A DNA stretch of 64,000 nt. Origin: Cavia porcellus. Taxonomy: Eukaryota > Chordata > Mammalia > Rodentia > Caviidae. The notes beneath the pieces are model-generated. The model did no database searches and had not been told where the DNA came from. It saw nothing but the letters and a program-made list of their open reading frames with translations. Positions 32,965 through 45,136 of the stretch are shown in pieces (within the stretch, counting starts at the first letter, position 1; each line of letters starts with the position of its first letter). The stretch is taken from positions 36,650,767-36,714,766 of the forward strand of contig NW_026947509.1 of the NCBI RefSeq assembly GCF_034190915.1, given 5' to 3'. The position numbers and the translations under genes are program-made.

Positions 32965-33847
32965 GGAGGTAAATAACTTCTGGCCTATCTTGGTGACTTT
33001 TGATCTTTCTTTGGTTTGATTCTTTTCTATCCCCCAATAATCTCTGTTTGAAATAGGAATATTTGTCCTGTTCATTGTACCTTGGGATTATATAAATTGT
33101 TTTTTGATTTTTTACACAGGTTCAAAACTAAAAGTTTTCTCTGAGTCTCAAAAGAGACTTGAACTTCAACTTTGTAAAATATTGGAACCAGTGAGACTTT
33201 GGGGAAGGATTATTGCATGTCTTGTTGTAAATGGAATTGTTATATTATGTTAGGTTAAATTATGAATTTGATATCATTTTAATTTGGAGACTAAATATGG
33301 TTTAAAGTGATGTATCTGGGTGCAAAATTGACACAATGTAGATTGTGATTGTTAATTATGATATGTTAATTATGTTGGGTTAAGAACTACCTAACAGATA
33401 AGTAAAGCATGTTTCTGGGTTTGTCTGAGTGGCTCAGAATGGTGAGCTTGGGTACTGCGCATGGTCCTTTGCGTGTTCCACTCTGGCACGCTTACTTCCT
33501 GGGTACCATAAGCTGACTAATTTTGCTCCTCCATGCCCTTCCTATACCATGTTTCTGTCTTGGAATCAGTGATGATAGGAACAAATTGAGTCAATTAAAC
33601 CTTTCCTTCTTTAATCTGTTGGTGTTAGTTATAGTTATAGTAAAAGGAAAGCTTAATTATATAATGAATTATATTATCAACTTAAAATAACAATACACTT
33701 TTACAAATGAAGAGAATAATCTCTGTGACATTTTACCTAGCAGCAAAATAAATATAGAGCAGTGTGTATAGAAGGCTACCATTTGTGGATACATATACTT
33801 AAACTGAAGCATAAACACATACACACAAATGTACAAATATACATAAT

Positions 33848-33950
33848 CCACCAGGTATGGTGGCACATGCCTCGGCTACATAGTAGGCTACCTTGTGAAT
33901 TTTGGACCAGCCTGAACTACATGGGGACCCAGAAACATATCCCTAGACAT
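33848..33950 (+). mobile_element. Degraded B1 SINE
   Basis: CCACCAGGTATGGTGGCACATGCCTC at the 5' end and GGACCAGCCTGAACTACATGGGGACCC later match the B1 layout, with a deleted or rearranged middle. Confidence 0.65.
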
Positions 33951-35311
33951 CCACTGTTTACAAAGATACGATGGGCAAATGTCACATATCTCTGCATATC
34001 CCCAGTCACTTTCTATTTTTTATGTTCTTAGAAAATTCTGAAAAGATCCTAAAAAGACAGCCAGCAATGAATGCATGAAGGATTTGCTTTGCTTTGTTTT
34101 GTTTTTTGTTTGGTAAGATCATAAAATTTTGAAAATCAGATTATGAAGATTTGGAAAGGAGGAAAAGTCATAATGTTAAGAAAAGGAAATCATCAAACAC
34201 TTCTCCTTAAATGAAACGTATTCCTTCTCAACATTTCTCCTTGTCTAAAATAAATATCTTCCTGATCTGGGAACTAAAGCCATTGTTTGCTAGTCTCTTG
34301 CTTATTATAGGGTGTTTCTGAACTGAGAATCACACTGCAAATAATCAATTGATAAGTAAAACTAAAACCTTGTAAATCATTCAAGATTTTGCAAAAGAAA
34401 GCATATTATAGTGAAAGCTATTGAAATATACAGCAATGCCAAGCAGTGGTAAGAACTGAGAAGAATTTATCAGGTAACTAGTGGGGGAAAAAAGTGGACA
34501 TGGATGATACAGCTATCAGTGCTTAAAAGTAGAACAATTTATAAAATGGTAAAGAGAAATTTTGTAGAGAAATGATTAAATCCTTAAATATACATATATA
34601 TGAGTAAAACCTATTCACGTAGTGTTTTATCTAGAAAAAAGTATAGTAAAATATGTCCTGTTATAATGTTTTCACATGAATTTGAAGTAAACCACTTTAA
34701 AAGAAAAGGAATCAACATATATATTTTAATAATTATTTTGACTATAACCTGTATGTTCTTATATGTTCTGTAAGCTTAAAATTTTGGTTAAATACAAAAT
34801 ACAATTTAAAATTTTCAAACAAGTTGTAGTTTTTTATTGTCATATTAAAGACAGGACACAAATCAAATTGAACTTTATGTAAATAATTTTAAAATGTTTC
34901 AGTTTAAGTATGCTCATATTTAGAATCTTACATCTATCATTATCCTAGTCAATGTTTTCTTGGGCTATACTTACATTAAATGTAGTACTTATTTAGCAGG
35001 GTGTTCCATATCTATATTTGTAAAATCTGGCAACCCCAATATAATAATATTCTATTTCCCAACTCAATTGGATTTTTTTGGTGTTATTTTTCTAGAAACA
35101 AGTGTATGAGAAATATGAGAATTTGTTAAATTACATTGAAAGCCTGGGGAGGAAGTATTATTGACTTTTTAAAAACTTTTCTATATTGCCCCAAATTTCT
35201 ATAATAAATAAGTAATACACTTACTTTTTTAAAATGGGGCTTCAAAGTAAAACAATAAAACATTTAAAAACTGATCAAAAACATTTAGAGCCCAAAGGAA
35301 ATTATTTTAGG
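33951..35311. other. Unclassified AT-rich sequence
   Basis: No gene, RNA gene or named repeat recognised. No open frame above 60 codons apart from the one overlapping the B1 fragment. Confidence 0.4.
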
Positions 35312-35395
35312 CTGTGGATTTAGCTCAGTGGCATAAGTGCCTGCCTGGCAAGTGTAAGGTCATGAGTTTGATCCCCGATACCCTTACCCCACAAA
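35312..35395 (+). mobile_element. ID-type SINE, older type
   Basis: GGCTGTGGATTTAGCTCAGTGG at the head, CTGGCAAGTGTAAGGTCATG, GAGTTTGATCCCCGATACCC at the box B side. It lacks the GATAAAAA...GAC tail of the young copies. A TSD is not clear. Confidence 0.88.
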
Positions 35396-35860
35396 AAGTT
35401 ATTAGGAGATTAGTTCAATAGCAAAGGCAATGTATCTAAGAAGAAAGAAAGAAAGGAAACACTAGGTTTAAGTGGGAGGGAAAAGCAAACATGCCTTCTT
35501 TTCCATTTATCACATTTTTATGATGGTTTCAGGGAGAGTTTCAGTTTGAACTCTGTAAGCTTAAAAGATGTGTCTGTGTTTTCACACCTCGATGAAGTGA
35601 AAAACAGACTAAATAGGATGATAGAGGGTGGGCAGAATCTGAGTCTTAACATTTGGTAAACAGTAAGATTTGTATAGATTGGTTTGTGCTAAAATATACA
35701 TGAAAATTAGTAAAAACATTGGAAGGAAAACAATGATGAATTAAAAACATTTTTTGTTATTTTTAGTTTTTAAGTCCTATTTATAAATTCATTTAATGTC
35801 ATATTTTAAAAAAATAACCTGTATGTTCTTGTATGCCTACAACTGCACTTAGAAAAGATT

Positions 35861-35862
<2 letters not shown>

Positions 35863-35913
<51 letters not shown>

Positions 35914-36005
35914 GACATAGACACATACACATATGCATATTTACTTATATGTGGATATATGTGTCTGTGTCTGTGTTATGTGTATGCATACGTATATGTA
36001 CATGC
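35863..36005. repeat. (TA)n microsatellite followed by mixed TA/CA/TG repeat
   Basis: Pure AT dinucleotides at 35863-35901, then an ACACATATACACAGACATAG-like mixed tract to about 36005. Confidence 0.95.
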
Positions 36006-36800
36006 AAAAGAGGTGATATGCTAAGGAAAATGGTTCACCTGATTTCATGGAGGAGAAGTCCCATAACAGGCCATCTGCTGGAATGAGTGAGTCCAGTACT
36101 GTGTTTCGGTCCACATGCAAAGGCCTTGGAACTCAGATCCAGGAACGAAACTATCTGGGGTAGAGCTCAAGCCTGGGAACACAGGCAAGGACAGAAGTCA
36201 CTGTTGCAGGTCTCAGAGTCCAAAGGCCAGAGAACCTAGAAACCAGACATCTAGGGGCAGAATAAGATTTTCCAGCTCCAGAAAAAACAAGTGAATTTGC
36301 TTTCCTCTGCCTTTTTCTCTTCTCTATACCCCCAGCCTATCGGGTGGTGACTTTACACTAGGCAGGAATGCCTGTCCCTCATCCTGACTATGAGATCACA
36401 TGACCATCTCCTGCAAAACAGCCTCACTAATGCACCAAGAAATGGTACTGCAACAGCAATCCGAGTATCTCTTAGGCCACTTAAATTATCACCTAAAATT
36501 ACCAATCACAATCATTAATCAGCATATGTTGAATTCTTGCTAAAAGAATAAAAGAATGAACTATTCAAAATGAGGTACCTGGACTGTTCCCGTGTTTATG
36601 TACGACTATTTAGCATTTTATGTATTTGTCACAGTATCTTAGTTCAGTGCAACCACTAGGAGAATGTATCACATTTTTGCACAAATTGATAAGACATACA
36701 TCATTAGGGAATTTCTCACAGTTGCTGGATGGAAGCAAATACTGAACAATAGCATGAATAATGTACATGTAAGATAATACCTTTGAACTTTTTCTAGCTG
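36006..36800. other. Unclassified sequence
   Basis: No gene or named repeat recognised. The part at 36050-36430 is G+C-richer than the rest and may be an old LINE or LTR part; not assigned. Confidence 0.35.
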
Positions 36801-36829
36801 TTCATGTCACAATATCTATATTGTACCAG

Positions 36830-37310
36830 GGATTTTTTCTTTTACTAATACATACTTCAGAACATAATATTTGCTTTGCTTCATGGAGTTGGTACATGCG
36901 TATAGCATGTCTGCATTCATTTTCATTCCCTTTCTCGCCCCCTTCATCTCTCGATCCCCTTCCCAACTGATTAAAGTCTATCTTCCTATTACTTATTATC
37001 TTTTATTTTGTTCCTTATTTATGATGTTTACTTCTAAGAGAAACCATGCAGTATTTAATCTTGCATGTCTGATTTGTTTTACTTAACACTGTGATCTCAA
37101 GATGCATTCATTTTTCTAAAGATGTCTCAGTTTTATCCTTCTTTATGAAGGAGTATTATTGCACTGTGTGTAAATACATTTTCTTTAGCTATTCATATGT
37201 TGATGGACATTTAAACTGCTTCTAAAACTTAACTGTTTGGAACCACACTGCTGTAAATGTGGGTCTGCACATATCTGTGTAACCCCAATATTCTTTCATG
37301 TCACCCAATA
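36830..37310 (-). mobile_element. L1 ORF2 3' end/3' UTR, antisense, old
   Basis: The top strand runs through the reverse complement of the ORF2 C-terminal region: TGTCTGATTTGTTTTACTTAACA, GATCTCAAGATGCATTCATTTT, CCTTCTTTATGAAGGAGTATTATTGCACTGTGTG, TAGCTATTCATATGTTGATGGACATTTAAACTGC, AACCACACTGCTGTAAATGTGGG. Strongly decayed. Confidence 0.7.
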
Positions 37311-37404
37311 CCAGAAATAGAGCATTCATTTTGCTTTATGGTAACATTTAACACTAAGTAAGAATCATAAAGACAAATAAGTTAATTTCTTTTCTAATAT
37401 ATGA

Positions 37405-37720
37405 AATTTTTAAATTTTATTTTAAAAGGCAAAACAGAGCTGGGGATTTAGGGTCAGTGGTTTAAGCATCTGCCTGCAAGCACAAGATCAAGAGTACAAT
37501 CCTCCATATCAAAACAAGCAAACAAAAGAAAGCAAAACAGAAAAAAAAGGATAGAAATGACACAGAATTTCAAGAAAAAGTAGGAAATTAACACTAGTTA
37601 ATATATTGCGTATTGTTGCCTTAGAAGTAGTTCAGATTACAAGATCTAGGCACAAAAGCAATCAGTCTAACAATGACAGCACAGACCGTTCTTTTTGATG
37701 AACTAACAAAGGTTAATATC
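37405..37720 (-). mobile_element. L1 3' UTR fragment, antisense, with a SINE inside
   Basis: It matches the L1 3' UTR copies at 11827-12058 and 15673-15880: AAATTTTATTTTAAAAGGCAAAACAG, then after the SINE GGATAGAAATGACACAGAATTTCAAG, GTAGGAAATTAACACTAGTTAATAT, and TTTTTGATGAACTAACAAAGG. Interrupted by the ID SINE at 37438-37530. Confidence 0.7.
37438..37530 (+). mobile_element. ID-type SINE, diverged
   Basis: AGCTGGGGATTTAGGGTCAGTGG head; box B region is mutated (AGAGTACAATCC). Flanks GGCAAAACAG (37428-37437) and AGCAAAACAG (37531-37540) form a 10-base TSD with one mismatch. Inserted into the L1 3' UTR fragment, so younger than it. Confidence 0.8.
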
Positions 37721-39200
37721 ACAGGTTAATGTTTTTGTCAACTTGTTTTACACTTTGAGTGCTAGGGTAATAGCTAGCATTCAATGATTGGTATAATCCA
37801 ATCAGTGTTAAAGAGACTTGCAGGATGGAAGCAGAAGATATTGAAATTGATGATGCAAAGCCAAACTCAAGAATAATAATGAGTTTTGTGAATTTAAATT
37901 ACTTTCACCAACTTTCAACTATTGAATTTTTTATTTGTTTTGTGGTTTCTCACAGTACAGTTGATTCCAATTATTTGAGGAACAGGAGTGTTTTTATTGT
38001 AATTTGGTGAGCAACCATTGTTACAGAAATTGACTAGAGGCAAATCAAAATATGCCTTTCTGTGTCTTAACTAGCATCTGCCCCATTAGGTGGAGATTAC
38101 ATGAATGTAAATTGGGGAATGTTTCATGTCGACATTCCTTTAAAATTGCTTTTACATTGAATTTTGATTTTTCCTTTAAAAATGTCATGGGGGAAAATAA
38201 TCTTGTGCTGGGTTCTAGTAGTTTCATATTTTGGTTTGCTGAATATTTTATATTGTTCCTTAAAAACAGAGTATTTCAAGGTTACTTTTTAGAAGACATT
38301 TCTTGCTTAGACTACTGCCTATCATTTTCCTGAAGTCATTAACACCATTTAAAACCCTAAAAAAAAAAAAAATAAATCCACAAATGATCAGTGACTTAGG
38401 CATTTCTACTCTGTGCTGACCTTACATTTTGTAACCCAAACATCACCATCAATAAATGTTGCTTTTTCAAAGAGGTTTTGGGGTTTAGTGTCCCTCAGGT
38501 TATCAACTAGGATAAGCTGATGCTGTAATCTCTAACAAAACAGAAAATGATCCTTCATAAAGAGGCCTACTATTTAATCTAAAAATGAAAACTATACTCT
38601 GACTATATGAAGAGAGTTAATTGTGAATATTTTATACAATAAATTTGGTTGCTTATAAGTATGAATATTGAATTTATAAAATACACGCAAAAAAAAATAC
38701 ACACAAAAGCTTATCCTTAGGGAATTCCAAAAAGGAAGCATTATTGACTGGATTAGGAAATGTGTGATGTTTGAATACACATCCCAGTAGTCTATTTTTT
38801 TTATTGACCTCAATTTGTATAAACTTACTATTTACTTTAAATTGTGCCTACAGTTGGTGATAAAGTCAAATGTTATCTTAGCTCTAAGATGTTTTCTAAA
38901 TGTTTTGAAAAACTTTTGTAGTGATATTCATCATTTTCTTGCTAGGTAATTAATGATGCATAAAGGACTTAATGGCCACACCATATTCAATACTCTTGAG
39001 GATACCATGTTGAAATAAAAGCTGTTTTATTTTGAAAACCCTTTATACTATGTGAAATGACTGTGCCTAGGGTGTTTTTCCCATCACTGTAATCTATCAC
39101 ATAAATTAGTTTTCAGACACTTTTAGTTAGCACAAAAATAGAGCTATCTGATCATGAAGGGGAGTTGACTTTTACATGACCCTAGGTCCCAGGAAAGGGC
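37721..39200. other. Unclassified sequence
   Basis: No named repeat and no convincing exon. It contains an A-run at about 38361-38373 and several overlapping short frames (60-93 codons) without domains. A retrocopied 3' UTR is possible but unproven. Confidence 0.35.
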
Positions 39201-41180
39201 TTAAAGGGACAAAGATTGAGTTCGTGGACAGAACTACATGGAAAGAAATAACTGAATTAATATTAAAATATTGAGTAAAAAGACTCAAGAGAGTGCAAGT
39301 TAGAAAAATGATAGTGAGGTGTTGAACACATGTGAGATAATGCTACAAATTAAAGTAGAAATACGCTGTGAGGTAGCTAATAAATTTGTCTTTTCACTTC
39401 CTTCTGCTTGAAAATGATGTTTGTTAAAATCGCCTGCTCAATTCTTCTTAACATACTATTGAGAGAGAGAAACAAAGAGCAAGACCTTACTATACCCAGA
39501 ACTAGGATTGAGAGTGAGTCAGTATCCAAGAGTCCCAAAACATACACCTGACAAATGGCACTAAATTGGGACACATAATAACTGACCCAGTGTATTAAGC
39601 TTCCAAACACTGAGAACTTTCAGCACAAAGGAAAGGAATTCTTGATAGGGTGGCAGAATCAAAGTAACCTACACATGACTATGCAAGTGAGAAGAGCTAG
39701 AGATAGAAAGAAAAATCTATATTCCAAAGAGACATACACAGCTCTGGGAATCTAAAAAGAGGTGGCAGGGAAACTGAATGCAGAGAGAAGCAGAAAGAAA
39801 ACCCAGAGAAAAGCACGAAATAGTAGGTACCACCACCTCAGCTCCCTTATCAGGGGGAAACAAAACTACACAAGCACAATGGCTGTACTAGGGAGAGACC
39901 TCGAAAAAAGGCAGCAATTCAAGGAGAAGAGGAAGAGATGCCCATTCCAACAGATGTGCATTGCAGAGCCCAAGATTGAAACATAAGACACATGAAAAAC
40001 AAGGCAACACGACTCCCCCAAAGTTCATAACTCTTCAGTAATTAAATCCAAGGATATTGAAATAGAAGAAATGCCAGATAAGGAATCTGAAAGTTAAGTT
40101 TTAAAATGATCAAAGACTTCAAAGAAGATTTAAGTTAATAACTGAATGAGTGAACAAATACAACGCAGGATATGAAAAAGCAATTCAATAAAGAGAAGCT
40201 CTAAACAGCACTAAGCGGAAATCTCTGAAATGAAAAAACACAATAGGTTAAATCAAAATCTCAGAAGAAAGCCTCGTGATTAAAGTAGGTCAGGCAGAAG
40301 ACAGAGTTCTAGGATTTGAAGACAAGGTGGATGAATTACCACATTCAGACAATAATAAAGAAAAACTGAAATTATGAACAAAATAATTCTGGGACACGAT
40401 TAAAATTTCAAATTTATAAATTTGTGGTATAGAAGAGGCCACCAGGATAGAAACTAAAGACATAAAGCATTATTTGAAATATTAGTAAAATATTTATATG
40501 ATCTTTGGACATATATGGATGTCCAAGGATAGGAAATATTTAGAATCCCAAAAAGTCAAAGCTCGAAAATAACTTCCTCGCCTCACATAGTAGTTAAAAT
40601 ACCACGGGCACTGAACAAAGAAAAAATAATGAAAGCTGCAAAAAAAATACAAAAAACAACTTGTGTCATTTATAATGGTGAACTATCAGAATAATTACAA
40701 ATATTTGAGCAGCAACTCTAAAAGCAAGAAAGACATGCAGTGATGTATTTGAAGATTCAAAAGAGAAAAACTTCCATATAGATTATTATTTTCAGCAAAG
40801 CTGTTCTCCAGAATCAAAGGAGACATAAAGACCTTCCAGTACAGGGGCTGGGGATTTAGCTCAGCTGCATAAGCGCCTGCCTTGTAAGCAGGTAGTCGTG
40901 AGTTCGATCCCTGGTACCGATAAAAACGAAAAAAGACAAAAAAAAAAAAAAAAAAAAAAAAAGACCTTCCAGTATAAGTGTGCACAAAAAAATACATGGT
41001 TATTAAGCCAGCACTGCTGAAGATATTTAATGAAATTTTACATATAAAATAGAAAAATAAGCATTATCGGAAAAATACGTCTCACTAGAAAAGCTGATAA
41101 ACAATCATCAGTAAAGTGTATAAACAATCATCAGTGAAGCCTAATATACTAGGAAGACAGGTATTAGTACAAATCTTTCA
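39200..41180 (+). mobile_element. HAL1-like (half-L1) element, first copy
   Basis: The later part follows HAL1/L1 ORF1-type sequence: GATATTGAAATAGAAGAAATGCCAGATAAGGAATC, then TGAACAAAGAAAAAATAATGAAAGCTGCA, then TATTTTCAGCAAAGCTGTTCTCCAGAATCAAAGGAGACATAAAGACCTTCC. HAL1s are known L1 relatives that carry an ORF1-like region but no ORF2; no ORF2 sequence follows here. Full of stops. A young ID SINE sits at 40844-40959. The 5' limit is approximate. Confidence 0.55.
40844..40959 (+). mobile_element. ID-type SINE, full length, 15-bp TSD
   Basis: GGGGCTGGGGATTTAGCTCA head, CTTGTAAGCAGGTAGTCGTG, AGTTCGATCCCTGG (box B), CGATAAAAACGAAAAAAGAC tail and a 20-base poly(A). TSD AAAGACCTTCCAGTA is identical at 40827-40841 and 40960-40974. 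Young type, inserted in the HAL1-like element. Confidence 0.95.
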
Positions 41181-41280
41181 ATAATAATTTCAGTCAAAAA
41201 ATGCTGAGAGATAGAGACAGGTAGCAACAGATTAAAACCTCTCTTGGACTTGAAATCAAGATAACTAGAAAACAACCACT

Positions 41281-41367
41281 TAAGAAGGAGAGAGGAGGGA
41301 GTGGGGGAGAAGCTGAGAGACAGAGAGACAAAGAGACAGAGAAAGGGGGAGGAGAGAGAGAGAGAGA
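41281..41367. repeat. Purine-rich (GA/GAGACA) simple tract
   Basis: Nearly pure A/G over about 85 bases, with GAGACAGAGAGACAAAGAGA-like units and a GA run near the end. Confidence 0.85.
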
Positions 41368-41479
41368 ATCCTGATAATCAAAGAAGAATAAGAAACCATG
41401 GAGAAACAGTAGACAGCACATACAGTAAAGAAAGAGGTAGTCTGGACCATTAACACCAAGTCCTGAGAGCTTCAGGGAA

Positions 41480-44420
41480 GAGTCTGATTCTGTAAGCACA
41501 AGGTAAACTCAGAGCTGGCTCGCAGTCCCTGTGATAAACAAGACTGGTAGCCTTAGCCCCAGGTTTTGTGTTGAAACTGTCACCACCTGCACCGCAGTCT
41601 AGGTTTGGAGGAGAAATCCACTGCAGTGTCCCCCATGTTTAGGAGTGGAAGTGTCAGCAACCATTGCGACAGAGGACATATTGTTTGGGATTGAGTACTA
41701 AAAAACATATTTCAGGATCTCTGGGGTCACTGTACAAGAGTGAATGTTTGAGAGATGGTGAAAAGCACGTATGTGCAGAGCGAAAAGGCCAGTCTTAGAT
41801 CCTGCAAGAGGAGTGGGGAGCTCAAACTGTGGAAGACACTGAGCTGAGAGTCCATGTGCGGTTTCGGAGGAGGCTGGGTCTGCAAGCTGGTCTCCTCTTT
41901 CTGTGTCATTTCAACATGTAACTCATTGGTCTGTTTGCTTCTTCCAAGTGGAAATGTACTTGGGTACACATCTCTGTTTCTACATTTGCAGTGTCCAAAG
42001 AGCCCTTTGGAAAGACAAAAGGGCTTCGACATAGCACGCTGCAAGCCACAAAGCTAGCTGAGCTACTGGTGGCTTGGCGCTCACCAAAGGGCACAGAGAA
42101 GTTAAAGGATTCTAGAGCGAATGCAACCCTCAAGCAGGTGGCATAACATTGACTAGCTCTTCCTAGTGTGAAAGGGCGGGCGTCGGCATCCACACAGCAG
42201 CAGCTGTGGAAACAACAGACCACGCTTGCGGTCCTTGTGTCTCCCGTACCTGGTGCATTCCAAAGCTGTAAGTCCCGGAAAGGAACTGTATCCACCCAAA
42301 GACCTCGGCCTGGAGGAACATTGGGTACTTATTTTTCTCTTACTTTGCTTTCCCTTTGTTTTGTTTTTATTTTTTTTTCAACTTTTATTTTTCATGGTTA
42401 TTTCTTTTTTTTTTTCTATTACCTTTATGTAGTTTTACTTGCTTTTTAAATCTTTAAATAGATTTTTTTAATCTTACCTTTCCCCTCTTCATTCTATCTC
42501 CCATTTCTTTCTTTTTCAAATTTTACTTTTTCCATCCTACCACTTTTATTAGTTAATATAGTATTATTACATCTTGCCTTTATCTAAATTTACACTTTTA
42601 GTTCATGGTATAATTACTGCTGGCTTATTTTCTATTGTGAATGATGGCATAATTGTTGCTTTTAATTGTCTTTTTACTATAAACAGTATCTGGTTTTTCT
42701 TTGTATAACTGTTGCTTACTGAAAATTGTTTCCTCCTCTCTGTAGTGCTGGAGAGCAAACATGTTGGCCCCTAAGATGATCCTCACCTAAAAGTGGAAGA
42801 ATGTCTATCCCTGCAGATACAGATATGCCAAGATAGAAGCAAAAAAGTGTGATTAAACGAAACAATGCGATTCTTCCAAATGTTCATAACTCATCAGTAA
42901 TAGAATGCAAAGGTCTCAAACTGGATGAAACACCAAAGAATGCAAATGACTTGTTTAAAATGATTAATAACTTTAAAACTAATACAAATAAATAGTTACA
43001 TGAATTAAAGAGGACAATGCATGGTATGAATATGAAGGAGTAATTCAACCAATCGATAGAGATTCTGACTCAGAATAAATAGAAAATCCTGAAATTGAAA
43101 AGTGCAAACATACCAAATAAAAAAACTGGAAAGCTTCACCAACAGCCAGGACCAGAAAGAAGACAAGATTTCAGGGTCTGAAGGTAAGTTTGATAAAGTA
43201 TTACACTCAGAAATTAATTAGAAAAAAAAAACAAATTATTTTTTAAAACCCACAAGAGTATGAAGGCATGGTTAAGAGACCAACATATAAATTTTTGGTG
43301 CAGAAAAGGATGCCAAAGTTCTGACTAATCACATAAAAAATGATTCAATGAAATAGTAACTGATAACTTCCCAAATCTCAGGAAGGATATAGGCATCCTG
43401 GTATAGACAGTCATTTAGAATACCAAGAAGGCATGACCAGAAAAGAGTATGTCATATTATAGTCAAAATGTCACTAGTGTTGAACAAGAAAAGAGCACAA
43501 AACAATATTGACAACTGCAAGACAGAAGTACTAAGTCATTTACAGAGGCACATCCAGGAGAATAACTGCAGATTTCTGAGCAAAACTGTACAGGCCAGGA
43601 GAGCATCAAATAATGAATTTGAAGTCCTGAAAGAAACCAGCTACCAATGTAGTTGACTATATCCAGCAAACCAATCCTTTAAAATTGAAAGGAAAATTAA
43701 AGCCTTGCAAGGAAGGCATAAATTAAAGAAACTCATGACTACAAAGCCAGTTTTATAGATGTCACACAAAGGAATTCTCTATGCAAAGAAGAAGATGATT
43801 AAATAAAATATTTAGAATTAGGAAAGAGTCAAACATTCAAAAAACTAAATGTAGCAGGACAGTATAAACTGTTCTATAACTTTGACTATAAATGGTCTTC
43901 TCCAATGGAATGACACAGAGTAGCAGATAGGATTAAAAACCAAGATCCACCCAACTCTTTGCTGCCTGTAAAAATATATATTAGCAAAAGCATTCATAGA
44001 TTAAAAGTGAAAGTATAAAAAACAATATTCCATGTTAATAAATCTCCAAAGCAAGCAAAAGTAGCTATATTTGTATCTGACAAAACAGACAGCAAGTCAA
44101 AATTGGATGAGACAAAGATTGCTGCATATTGATAAACTGAACAATTCACCAAAAAATTTTAAATAAATATGCACCAAATGTCATTGTGACCAATTTCATA
44201 AAACAAACACCAATCAACATAATGGGACACATAAGCCTCGAAACAATAACGGTGGATGAATTCAATTCTCCACTCTCACAAATGTATAGCTTATGCAAAT
44301 AAATAAATATCACCAACAACAACAAAATCAGAGTTAAACCACACCATAGCTTAAAAAGACTGAACAGATGTCTGCAAAACATTTCATCTAAGAACTAAAA
44401 AATACAATCTCTTTTCACCA
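41480..44420 (+). mobile_element. HAL1-like element, second copy
   Basis: A probable 5' UTR (41480-42780, with a T-rich stretch at 42330-42570), then ORF1-like sequence: GCAGATACAGATATGCCAAG, TCACTAGTGTTGAACAAGAAAAG, AGCAAAACTGTACAGGCCAGGAG, GAAGTCCTGAAAGAAACCAGC, TATATCCAGCAAACCAATCC. The end near 44400 has no clear poly(A). It shares the segment order of 39960-41180. No intact frame; no reverse transcriptase region. Confidence 0.55.
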
Positions 44421-44479
44421 GCTCACAGACGTTTCTCCAAATTATGTCATATTTTGGGTAAACAAGTAAAATGATTGCA

Positions 44480-44924
44480 GTAAATTTCTATGCTGGGTTT
44501 TAGTCTTGTTTTGGTCCAGTTATTCTCTGTTCTGTTATTTTTCCCTTCTGAAATGTGAATGTTTACCCCATGCCATTATAGATCAGAAGTGCTTAACTTT
44601 CTTTCATTTTTTATATGACTCACATTTAACAGTTTGCCTTGAGTCTCAAAAGAATCTCTGGACTTGGGCTTTTCAGCAATGCTGAAAATCTTAAGACTTT
44701 GGTGATACTTAGATGTGGCTAAATGCATCTTGCTTAATGAAACAGACATGGGCCATGGGAGAGATGCTATGGTTTAGATCTGGAATATTCACCTCCATTC
44801 TTGTGTGATTGGATTAGAGGAGTGAGCACTATAGCTTATTTACTGTTTGGAGATGTGGCCAGATTAGTGACAGGTCACTGCCCCACTCTATCTCCATTTC
44901 TCTCTGTCTCTGTCTCTGTCTCTG

Positions 44925-44985
<61 letters not shown>

Positions 44986-45136
44986 ATCTCTGCTTCATGG
45001 CTGCCCTGCATTTCTGTTATTGTTTCTTCCATGCATGCAGCTGTCCATGAATTTAAACTTTGAGCTAATCCTTTCCTCCTTTAAGTTTTGGGTGGCGTGC
45101 ATTGTGTACTAATGATGAAAAAGTGACTAAAATATC
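44480..45136 (+). mobile_element. 5'-truncated MaLR: internal 3' part plus 3' LTR
   Basis: The internal 3' part (44480-44764) aligns with those of 32370-32633 and 55510-55785, sharing TTTTCAGCAATGCTGAAA. The LTR starts TGCTATGGTTTAGATCTGG at 44765, includes the pyrimidine microsatellite, a CTGCTTCATGGCTGCC block, TCCTTTCCTCCTTTAAG, and ends near GTGACTAAAATA. No 5' LTR is visible upstream, where a HAL1-like element ends. Confidence 0.7.
44900..44982. repeat. (TCTCTG)n then (TC)n microsatellite within the LTR
   Basis: About eight TCTCTG/TCTGTC units followed by about 20 TC units. It lies at the LTR site where the related LTRs have a short CTCTCTCT tract. Confidence 0.96.

Larger units (their letters stand above)
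30330..33660 (+). mobile_element. Old MaLR provirus, interrupted by a younger one
   Basis: 5' LTR at about 30330-30680 (GCTTCATGGCTACCATGAAC, CATCCTTCCTCCATGATGTT, TTAGGTATTGTGTCTC). Internal region at 30680-31794, resuming at 32970-33340. 3' LTR at about 33340-33660 (CTTCCTGGGTACCATAAGCT, CCATGTTTCTGTCTTGGA). The two LTRs align, sharing CTTGGGTGCTATGCGTG versus CTTGGGTACTGCGCATG. The internal part resembles that of 54300-55780. MaLRs carry no functional pol and none is seen here. LTR outer ends are approximate. Confidence 0.65.

Noticed and set aside
41906..42295. 129-codon minus-strand frame and overlapping plus-strand frames
   Set aside because: They lie in the probable 5' UTR of a HAL1-like element, overlap on both strands and show no domain.
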